Shown one piece after another: positions 8,296 to 15,113 of a stretch of 64,000 bases of DNA (its first letter is position 1; every line of letters starts with the position of its first letter). The DNA is from Schlesneria paludicola DSM 18645. Its GTDB lineage: Bacteria > Planctomycetota > Planctomycetia > Planctomycetales > Planctomycetaceae. The notes under the pieces were generated by a model that worked only from the letters and a program-made list of their open reading frames with translations, searched no databases and was not told the origin of the DNA. The DNA lies in NCBI GenBank assembly GCA_945862235.1, contig CAMAYU010000003.1, forward strand, positions 20,460 through 84,459, written 5' to 3'. Made by a program: the position numbers and the translations under genes.

Positions 8296-9369
8296 ATGAT
8301 TGACCTCTCGCAATCGGCATCGGCCTCGCCGCTGGTTCATTCCGCGGCAACGGACCCAGGCAAGGTCTGGATGAAAGACGCCGCCGTGGCGATCGAGGCT
8401 CCGCCGGATACGGATGTTGATCCGCGGCCCGAAGCCCGATGGTTGCCTGACGCCCCGCGCACCGGTCTCTGTGGCGCGGTCAGCCCGCGCGTGCTTGCTG
8501 TGCCGAATGGCGGCTACCGCATGTACTACTCACAGATTTTGCCGCGACCTGGATTTCCCGCCGGAGCCAACGACTACGACAACTCAACGACGCGCATCTT
8601 GAGCGCGTTCTCGCCGGATGGCGAAGTGTGGACTCCGGAACCGGGCGTGCGACTGTCGCCTCAAGCCGGAGGAGCCGGAGGAGCCGGAGAGTTCCGCGTC
8701 GTCTCGTCCGAAGTTGTCCCCGTCGGTGATGGCCGCCGACTGCGGATGTATTACGAGTGCTGCGCCGGCCCTCAGTCGATCGAAAATTCGATCCGCAGCG
8801 CCATCTCGACCGACGGCGGACTCGATTGGACGCCCGAGCCGGGTGCGAGATGGGAAATCGCGGGCCGTAATCTTTCGGCACCACGCATCGTCTTTCTGAG
8901 CGACGGTCGCTGCCGGCTGTACTGCGTCGAGCGAGGTCGCGGCATCATCAGCGCCGTGTCGGACGACGGCGGCCTCGTGTTTCATCCCGAACCGGGCGTG
9001 CGAGTCGCTCAAAACGGAGCGTTCGACTCGCACGCGGCATTCGCGCCTGAGATCCTTCGCGTCGCGACTGACCGTTATGTGATGTACTACGCGGGATACG
9101 CTCAGCCGAATCGAGCGTACATCCTGCGGGCCGTCTCCGACGACGGCCTGACTTGGTCCAAAGACTCCGCGCCGGTGCTCGCGCCCGGTCCCGGCGGTTG
9201 GGATGGCGCGAAGTGTTCCGAAATGTGCGTGATCCGTCTGCCGCATCGCGAAGACGCAGTTCCTCGTTCTCGCATGTTCTACGAAGCGTGCGACGGGACC
9301 GCGAAAGACGAACGCGGCGTGTGGCGCATCGCCAGCGCGACCAGTGCGGCTTGCCAGAACTCAAAGTGA
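8296..9369 (+). CDS. Cytosolic five-bladed beta-propeller protein, glycosidase-like (GH43/GH32 fold relative)
   Basis: 357 aa without a signal peptide. Repeated blade motifs occur at regular spacing: YRMYYSQ, ILSAFSPDGEVWTPEPGVR, RLRMYYEC, AISTDGGLDWTPEPGARW, VSDDGGLVFHPEPGVR, YVMYYAG and AVSDDGLTW. This pattern is shared with the + strand protein at 42854 (AVSEDGLNFQKEPGIR, WRMYFES), so the two are paralogues. Proteins of this kind are annotated as glycosyl-hydrolase-like, but catalytic acids cannot be assigned confidently. It is the second gene of the PhyH operon and ends 18 nt before the convergent DUF1501 gene. Confidence 0.8.
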   Translation: MIDLSQSASASPLVHSAATDPGKVWMKDAAVAIEAPPDTDVDPRPEARWLPDAPRTGLCGAVSPRVLAVPNGGYRMYYSQILPRPGFPAGANDYDNSTTRILSAFSPDGEVWTPEPGVRLSPQAGGAGGAGEFRVVSSEVVPVGDGRRLRMYYECCAGPQSIENSIRSAISTDGGLDWTPEPGARWEIAGRNLSAPRIVFLSDGRCRLYCVERGRGIISAVSDDGGLVFHPEPGVRVAQNGAFDSHAAFAPEILRVATDRYVMYYAGYAQPNRAYILRAVSDDGLTWSKDSAPVLAPGPGGWDGAKCSEMCVIRLPHREDAVPRSRMFYEACDGTAKDERGVWRIASATSAACQNSK

Positions 9370-9387
9370 GGAAGTCCGCCAGGCTGC

Positions 9388-10731
9388 TCAAACGAGTTCG
9401 CGGATTGGTTCGTGCGTTTCAGCAACGTACTGCGGGCGGCCATTGAGATCAGGGATCGTCGTGTGAGCCGTGTCGATGCCAAGATTGTGATAGAGCGTGG
9501 CCGTCACATCCTGAAAATGGACCGGCCGCGAAACCGGTTCCTCGGCCAGTCGATTGGTCTCGCCGATGACCTGGCCGGTGGTCATGCCTCCGCCCGCCAG
9601 CATGGCGAACGTCACTCGCGGCCAGTGGTCTCGTCCGGCGCTCGCGTTGATCTTGGGAGTTCGCCCAAACTCACCCCACACGACGACGGACACGTCGCGA
9701 TCGAGCCCTCGTTCGTGCAGATCCGAGACGAGCGCCGCCAGACCGTGGTCGAGCAGCGGGATCACTTTGCGACCGTTCGTGAAATTGCCTCCGTGCCAAT
9801 CGAAGTCCGCAAACGCCACCGTCACACAGCGAGCCCCCGCTTCGACCAATCGCCGAGCAGCCAGAAACTTCGACATGTGAGCCTGATAGCCCGCCTTCGA
9901 ATACGGCAGACATTCTGGATCGTCCTTCCCGTAACGCTCGCGAATGCGCGGATCTTCGCGCGACAGGTCGAGTGCCTCGACAAGGCGACTCGAACTGAGA
10001 ATCCCCAGTGCTCGTTCGGTGAAGCCATCGGCATCCGATTGCGACGCGGCCTGCGCGTCCGCCTGCCGACGAAATCGATCGAGGCTCGCCAACAGCGAAC
10101 CGCGATCGGTCAGCCGGTCGAGGCTGACTCCTTGCAACACCATGTCGTTCATCGCATCACCCGACGGCTTGAACGGCGAGTGAGCCATGCCGAGGAACCC
10201 CGGTCCCGGCAGGTTGTACGGCTGGTGCTCCATTTTCATCGACAGGTCGACGGCGGGCGGCACCGATGGATCGACCGGCCCGTGCAGTTTGGACAACACC
10301 GATCCGATCTCCGGCCAACCTCCCTGCGGTTGCGAACGAAACAGCCGGCCCGTCGCACACTGAAACGATGAATGTCGGTCTTCGGCACCGACCAGCGAGC
10401 GAATGATTGCGAACTTGTCCATCATCGCCGCGACGCGCGGCATGAGTTCGGAGATTTGAATCCCCGGCACGTTGGTCGCGATCGGCCGGAACTCGCCACG
10501 GACTTCGGCCGGAGCATCCGTTTTCAAATCCACCATGTCCTGATGAGGCGGACCACCGGTCAAATAGACCATAATGATCGCCTTGTGCGACGCACGAACT
10601 CCGGCCTGAGCTTCTGCTCGCAGCAACCGCGGCAACGTCAATCCGCCGACGGCCAGCGATCCAATCGTCAAGAAATCGCGTCGCGGCAAGCGGTCACACA
10701 ATCGAATCGCGTTGCCGGAAATCGTCAGCAT
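9388..10731 (-). CDS. DUF1501 family secreted protein
   Basis: 447 aa from ATG 10731, chosen because GAGGA lies seven nt upstream and the N-terminus aligns with the DUF1501 protein at 1563. Visible features: twin-arginine-like LPRRDFLTIGSLAVGGL, GGPPHQDMVDLK, CVTVAFADFDWHGGNFTNG, and GEFGRTPKINASAGRDHWP. Export through the Tat pathway is likely. It is convergent with the propeller gene at 8296. The region upstream to 11062 holds no convincing gene, so the promoter probably lies there. Enzymatic role is unproven for this family. Confidence 0.93.
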   Translation of the reverse strand: MLTISGNAIRLCDRLPRRDFLTIGSLAVGGLTLPRLLRAEAQAGVRASHKAIIMVYLTGGPPHQDMVDLKTDAPAEVRGEFRPIATNVPGIQISELMPRVAAMMDKFAIIRSLVGAEDRHSSFQCATGRLFRSQPQGGWPEIGSVLSKLHGPVDPSVPPAVDLSMKMEHQPYNLPGPGFLGMAHSPFKPSGDAMNDMVLQGVSLDRLTDRGSLLASLDRFRRQADAQAASQSDADGFTERALGILSSSRLVEALDLSREDPRIRERYGKDDPECLPYSKAGYQAHMSKFLAARRLVEAGARCVTVAFADFDWHGGNFTNGRKVIPLLDHGLAALVSDLHERGLDRDVSVVVWGEFGRTPKINASAGRDHWPRVTFAMLAGGGMTTGQVIGETNRLAEEPVSRPVHFQDVTATLYHNLGIDTAHTTIPDLNGRPQYVAETHEPIRELV

Positions 10732-11062
10732 GGAGTGATCCTCGTGGTGCTCTGATTGGAAACAGTTCTGAGGTAGGTGCGGCAGTCTATCGCGCACTGG
10801 TCTCGAACCCAAACTTCAATCTCCGGGTCACGGGTTGCTGAAACTCAGTTCGTAACGATCAACCTGCTTGTCGTGAATGATGAGCGCATCGCCGAGAATT
10901 TCGTCATCCAGGTCCTTGAACATGCTTGGCGGGGCTGGGCCAACAGTTGCGATGCCAGCCACAGGGGGTGATCCCGGACACAATCGCGATGCGAAGGACA
11001 TTGACCATGAGCCACTTTTCGTGAAGTAGTTGTTTGCGACGTGTTGGGCGAGATGCGGCGAA
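10732..11062. other. Gene-free stretch with a possible short coding remnant
   Basis: 331 bp between the DUF1501 start and the sialidase-like stop. On the minus strand, about 10828-10920 reads as MFKDLDDEILGDALIIHDKQ and a few more residues before a stop, which looks protein-like, but it has no upstream gene body or ribosome site. It may be the end of a lost gene. Otherwise only promoter space for the DUF1501 gene is expected. Confidence 0.3.
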
Positions 11063-12295
11063 TCAACGCACCTTCCACACCAGTTTGACAACCCAAATGC
11101 TGTTGGTGTCCTGAGAATTCTGAGGGATGGCTTTCCATCCGTGGGGAATGCGGTCATAGATCACAATCACCGATTGCTCATCGAGCGCCGCGACTTCGGT
11201 GTACGAGGTCGTTTGGTCGGCGCGCGTGATGGCGTCTTGCGGATGATTCTCGTTGTGATGGCCTTGCAGATCCACCTGCAACCAATTCTTGCCGTCGCCG
11301 GCGCGGTTGATCCAGGCGAAGATCCCTGGTCGGCCGCCGGTCAGCACGAGGGAGCCGTCTTTCATCAGCGCCAGACTCGGCTGCACGGAATGAGCGTCCT
11401 TCATCGCCGCGGGCTTTGACCACGTTCGGCCATCGTCCTCGCTGAAAGTCTGGCCGTAGGGAACGTTGGAGGCCAGCCGAAAAATGTTCATCAAGCGCCC
11501 GTCCTTAAGGCGGATCGTCTGAGATTCGCACGGCCCTTCGCCGCCGGCGAGCGGGCAATCGAAACCTGCGATCAACGACCGGAATTTCCAGTCCAGACCA
11601 TCGGTGGATTCCACCATCACGAGGCTGTAACGACGCTCGTCTTTGAAGTAGCCGTACATAGTGGCCAGATACTCGCCCGACTTGCCCGTGATGCCGTGGC
11701 CGTTAAAACCGAATCCTGACAACCCGAGCTGTTCGTTGAAGCTGCGATCGGGTTTGGGCCATCCAGAGACGGTGAGGCTTTTGTCGGTGAAGGTGACTTT
11801 GCGCTGGCCCTTCGTTCCCGAGACAATCTGATGCCAGCCGCGCATCGCCTTGTCATCCGGATAGAGATTGAACGGGAGCAACAGTTCGTCGCCGTTCTTC
11901 AGTCGCAACATCGTTTCTGCGTAGAGGTCGCCTTTTGGCATGATCGAGGCGGGTTCACTCCAGGTGAGACCGTCGTCCGCCGACCAACTGACCGAAGATG
12001 TCCGATCGGCGACGATGGCGTCGAGATTCGTCGAGAAGTTAGCGCACAGCTCGCCGCCCGACAGTCGCGTCATCGTGGGAAACCACAAGTATCCGTGGCT
12101 GCGGGCGACCAGCCGCGGTTTGGAAAGCGTGACTCGGTATCCCGCAAGATCGACGGTCTTCGCGTCGGTCCATCGCGCCTCGCCCGCCCGCGGTTCCGTT
12201 TTCGCTGGTTCCTCTGCCGCAGCCGCCAGTGTGGAGAGCAAGAACAGTGCTAATGCGGCTGCGAATCGAAATCGCTGTATGGACGATTTGAACAC
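11063..12295 (-). CDS. Secreted sialidase-like (BNR/Asp-box) six-bladed propeller protein
   Basis: 410 aa from a GTG at 12295, with AAAGGA nine nt upstream. The longer reading to an ATG at 12412 would be built from palindromic repeat DNA, so it is rejected. A signal peptide (FRFAAALALFLLSTLAAAAE) is followed by Asp-box motifs SADDGLTWSEP, STDGLDWKF and SEDDGRTWSKP. The family includes exo-alpha-sialidases and related glycosidases. The arginine triad is not obvious, so sialidase activity should not be assumed. It is divergent from the GH51-like gene at 12531; the 235 bp between them carries a degraded family A element. Confidence 0.85.
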   Translation of the reverse strand: MFKSSIQRFRFAAALALFLLSTLAAAAEEPAKTEPRAGEARWTDAKTVDLAGYRVTLSKPRLVARSHGYLWFPTMTRLSGGELCANFSTNLDAIVADRTSSVSWSADDGLTWSEPASIMPKGDLYAETMLRLKNGDELLLPFNLYPDDKAMRGWHQIVSGTKGQRKVTFTDKSLTVSGWPKPDRSFNEQLGLSGFGFNGHGITGKSGEYLATMYGYFKDERRYSLVMVESTDGLDWKFRSLIAGFDCPLAGGEGPCESQTIRLKDGRLMNIFRLASNVPYGQTFSEDDGRTWSKPAAMKDAHSVQPSLALMKDGSLVLTGGRPGIFAWINRAGDGKNWLQVDLQGHHNENHPQDAITRADQTTSYTEVAALDEQSVIVIYDRIPHGWKAIPQNSQDTNSIWVVKLVWKVR

Positions 12296-12368
12296 AGGAT
12301 CTTTTCCTTTCGTGGGAGTCTGGTTTGCTCCGCACTCGCTCGACCGACCGCTCGCCCGTCTGCGGTGC

Positions 12369-12411
12369 CGCTCTGCGACATCGTGCCGAGTTGCGGAGCA
12401 ATTCGGCCACA
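12369..12411. repeat. Palindromic element family A, degraded copy 2
   Basis: One hairpin half is clear (GCCGAGTTGCGGAGCAATTCGGC followed by CACA). The other half is eroded to CGCTCTGCGACATCG. It lies between two divergent genes, unlike the intact copies. Confidence 0.7.
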
Positions 12412-12530
12412 CTCGCGTAAACGACCGTCGCGGATTAACCGCACGTCTTCAAGAATGGTATTATGCGATGCCTGACTCGACCAAACCACCCAGCGACAAT
12501 GACTCGTTACTTCGCAACCAGGAGACGACC

Positions 12531-14285
12531 ATGAGTATTCGCGGCCACGTTTCACGAAACCTCGTTAATCTGGTAGCGGGTCGGGCGAAACTGGGTGTTA
12601 CCACTTGGGCTGTGATGCTCGTCGGCGCGTTCTGGCCGTGCCTGCCGGTGGTTGCCGACGAGTTGAGCGTTGATTTACAGGTCATGCCGTGCGTGCAGAA
12701 GGGGCGGATCAGTCCCTACGTCTTCGGTGCCGGAATCGACGCCAAAACGAATCCACTGCGCGCTCCGAAGTATCCGGAAAAAGTGTTCCGCGACATCGGA
12801 GAATCTGGCCTGCGCATTGCCCGATATCCCGGAGGGTTCGTCTTTAACCGAGACGACCACCGCGGCTCATGGGCCAATTTCTATTGGCAGGATCACATCG
12901 GAAAGAATCCCGAACGTCTCCCCTATGAAGTTTACGACCTCGATACGTATCTCCAACTTTGCGAACGCTTCAACATCGAACCCTTGATGCAGATCAATTT
13001 TGTCGGCGAACCCCAGGAGTCCGTGCAGGGCTACCTCGAGTACCTCGTGGGCGATGGAGACATCGACGGTGACGGCGTCAATTGGGCGGAGAAACGCAAA
13101 GCCAACGGCCGAGTGAAACCGTACAAAATCACTTACTGGCAGCTTGGTAACGAGGTCCACAGTTACCCGCAGGGATTTCAGGAGAACGCTGCGGGGGCGA
13201 AGGAATATGCGAAAGCACTGGATCGCCTCGTGCCGCTGATCCGCAAGATGTCACCGGGAGCGAAGGTGCTGGTGCCGCTGATCAACATCGAACGGCCCCG
13301 CTCCGAGGTGAAAGACAAGCCCAACGCTCCAGACATCAACTTCACGACCAGCCACGAATTCGCCGTGGCATTTCTTGAAAACTTGAACGTCGATGTCGAC
13401 TACTTCGACTGGCACTTTTATCCAGCCAATGGTTGGAACGGCAAATACGACTTCCTGGATACTGACGACGAATGGAAGCATCTTTACTGCTGGGGAACGA
13501 AGTTCCGCGAGTGCCATGAAATCATCAATGCCCTGATCAAGTCCAAGTGCAAGCAACAGCCGCCTCCCAAACTGATGGTCGGCGAATGGTCCGCCGACTG
13601 GACGGCAGGCATCTTCCCTCAACACAAAAACAGTGTTCGCGGATCGCTGATGCGAACGATGGCCACCGCCGTGTTCATGTCCGATCATTTGCTCTACATG
13701 ATGCAGAAGAGCGTTCCCTCGGAGAATATCCACGCGGCATTCTGGCACACCTTTTCCAACGACGCCCAGGCGTTGTTTTCGATTCAGACTTCACGCGAGC
13801 AAGGCTTGTCCTACAAGGGAAAAAGCACCGACGAAGGATACGGTTATCGCATGCCGATCTACTGGACGTTCAAGCTTCTCAGCGAGCAGCGCGGGGAGCT
13901 GCTTGTCGACAGTCGCCTGCAAGGCAACAACTCGATCGTCGCCCCCAAGCCCGGCGTGTACTTCGACCCGGTATTTGCGTTCGAGCGCGTGACCCATTGC
14001 GCTTCACTGCGCGGCGACCGGCTCTACGTCGCCCTGCTGAATAAGGACGCGAACCAAGCCGTCGAGACCCGCATCGAGATCCGGGACTGGCCCAGGAAGG
14101 CTGCCGCCGAAGTCCATGAAGTGCGAGCAGACAGTTATTTGGCGGAAAACACGATCGAACGGCCCGACACCGTGAAGCTCGCCGATCCGCAGACTCTCCA
14201 ACTCGCGCCAACCGGCACGGTGACTTACCGGCTCAAGCCAAACTCGCTGGTTGTGCTCCGCTTCGAAGGGGCGACGAGCGAGTAG
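12531..14285 (+). CDS. Secreted GH51/GH39-like alpha-L-arabinofuranosidase-type glycosidase
   Basis: 584 aa. ATG 12531 has AGGAG six nt upstream. An N-terminal signal peptide ends around PVVADE (about residue 43). The (beta/alpha)8 core shows clan-A hallmarks: TYWQLGNEVH with acid/base Glu208, and KLMVGEWSADWT with nucleophile Glu352. A C-terminal beta-sandwich follows from about 490. A calcium-loop-like DGDIDGDG sits at 175-182 inside the barrel. GH51 enzymes release terminal arabinofuranose from arabinan, arabinoxylan or pectin side chains. The gene is alone on the + strand inside a minus-strand block and has the longest divergent promoter region nearby. Exact GH family needs a profile search. 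Confidence 0.85.
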   Translation: MSIRGHVSRNLVNLVAGRAKLGVTTWAVMLVGAFWPCLPVVADELSVDLQVMPCVQKGRISPYVFGAGIDAKTNPLRAPKYPEKVFRDIGESGLRIARYPGGFVFNRDDHRGSWANFYWQDHIGKNPERLPYEVYDLDTYLQLCERFNIEPLMQINFVGEPQESVQGYLEYLVGDGDIDGDGVNWAEKRKANGRVKPYKITYWQLGNEVHSYPQGFQENAAGAKEYAKALDRLVPLIRKMSPGAKVLVPLINIERPRSEVKDKPNAPDINFTTSHEFAVAFLENLNVDVDYFDWHFYPANGWNGKYDFLDTDDEWKHLYCWGTKFRECHEIINALIKSKCKQQPPPKLMVGEWSADWTAGIFPQHKNSVRGSLMRTMATAVFMSDHLLYMMQKSVPSENIHAAFWHTFSNDAQALFSIQTSREQGLSYKGKSTDEGYGYRMPIYWTFKLLSEQRGELLVDSRLQGNNSIVAPKPGVYFDPVFAFERVTHCASLRGDRLYVALLNKDANQAVETRIEIRDWPRKAAAEVHEVRADSYLAENTIERPDTVKLADPQTLQLAPTGTVTYRLKPNSLVVLRFEGATSE

Positions 14286-14304
14286 TCCGTGACGAAGTGA
14301 CGGC

Positions 14305-14997
14305 TCAACGAAATTCAATTCGCACTTCGTCGAGCATCACATAGCCTTCTGGCAGGCGGCTACGCCAGACCGGGTAGTCCTTCTCGGGTCTCAGGAGGTG
14401 CGGATCGCCGTTCAGCGGACCCATGGGTGCGACATCCAGCGGAAACAGCACGAGCAGGATGTCAGCATTGACGTCGCCAAGCACGGTTCTCAGCGGAGTT
14501 CGGCCATAAAAGTCCGCACGATCGTGCCGGCTGCCGAGGCACGTCCAGGCCGACTCATCGGTCACCGCGGTGATCTTTTGCTCGGACCAATCCGGTGTGA
14601 CCGTGATCGGCTGGCCGGTCAGCAACCAGCCGGTGCAGATTCCTTGGTGGACTCCCTGGCACAGCAACAGGAGCTGCGTGTCGCGCGCGAGCAACTCGCC
14701 CTTCAGCCGCAAAGTCAGTGCGGCATTGGTGAAGTCCGTACCAACGCCGCTCTTGATAAAGCGGTTCTCGCCGCTGACTTCCCGCTGGTTCTCGCCGGGA
14801 CTGCCGCTGGTCAGCAACATGAACAGCAGGTGCATGTAACCGGCACCCGGCGGCGCATGGTTGTAGTCGATCCACCACGGGCTGCGCGAGATGACGCAAC
14901 TTTCGCCGCGTTCGAGCGGCTTGGGCCCGCGAGCATTATCGATCCACCCAAACCAGCCTCCGGGTCCGTTGTCGAATGTTTCGAGATACGTTTTCAA
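14305..14997 (-). CDS. Unrecognised 230-aa protein, probably beta-sandwich
   Basis: The start is a TTG at 14997 with a strong AGGAG six nt upstream and no better in-frame start. The sequence is rich in aromatic residues and alternating hydrophobic stretches (LETFDNGPGGWFGWIDN, GYVMLDEVRIEF), which suggests a jelly-roll or LamG-like binding fold. There is no signal peptide. It lies 3' to 3' against the GH51-like gene with 19 bp between, and a family B palindrome lies upstream. I cannot name a family. Confidence 0.65.
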   Translation of the reverse strand: MKTYLETFDNGPGGWFGWIDNARGPKPLERGESCVISRSPWWIDYNHAPPGAGYMHLLFMLLTSGSPGENQREVSGENRFIKSGVGTDFTNAALTLRLKGELLARDTQLLLLCQGVHQGICTGWLLTGQPITVTPDWSEQKITAVTDESAWTCLGSRHDRADFYGRTPLRTVLGDVNADILLVLFPLDVAPMGPLNGDPHLLRPEKDYPVWRSRLPEGYVMLDEVRIEFR

Positions 14998-15026
14998 GTC
15001 GTGCTCCTTAGCAGGCTGGTTAAAGA

Positions 15027-15091
15027 CGTGGGATAGGCTTCCAGCCTGTCGATTATTTGCGGCAATTCACAGGCTGGAAGCCTATGCCACG
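15027..15091. repeat. Palindromic element family B, copy 2
   Basis: CGTGGGATAGGCTTCCAGCC pairs with GGCTGGAAGCCTATGCCACG around a loop. The flanks TTAGCAGGCTGG and TTTTTTCAACC resemble those of the copy at 40831. It starts 23 nt 3' of the stop at 15114 and ends near the ribosome site of the 14305 gene. Confidence 0.9.
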
Positions 15092-15113
15092 ACTTTTTTC
15101 AACCGACTCAATG

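Noticed and set aside
10828..11157. A 109-codon minus-strand frame as a gene
   Set aside because: Its 5' part overlaps the sialidase-like gene, there is no ribosome site, and only the last 30 residues look protein-like; kept as a possible remnant only.
11940..12530. A 197-codon N-terminal extension of the GH51-like protein
   Set aside because: It is antisense to the sialidase-like gene and crosses a family A repeat; the ATG at 12531 has its own AGGAG site and a signal peptide.
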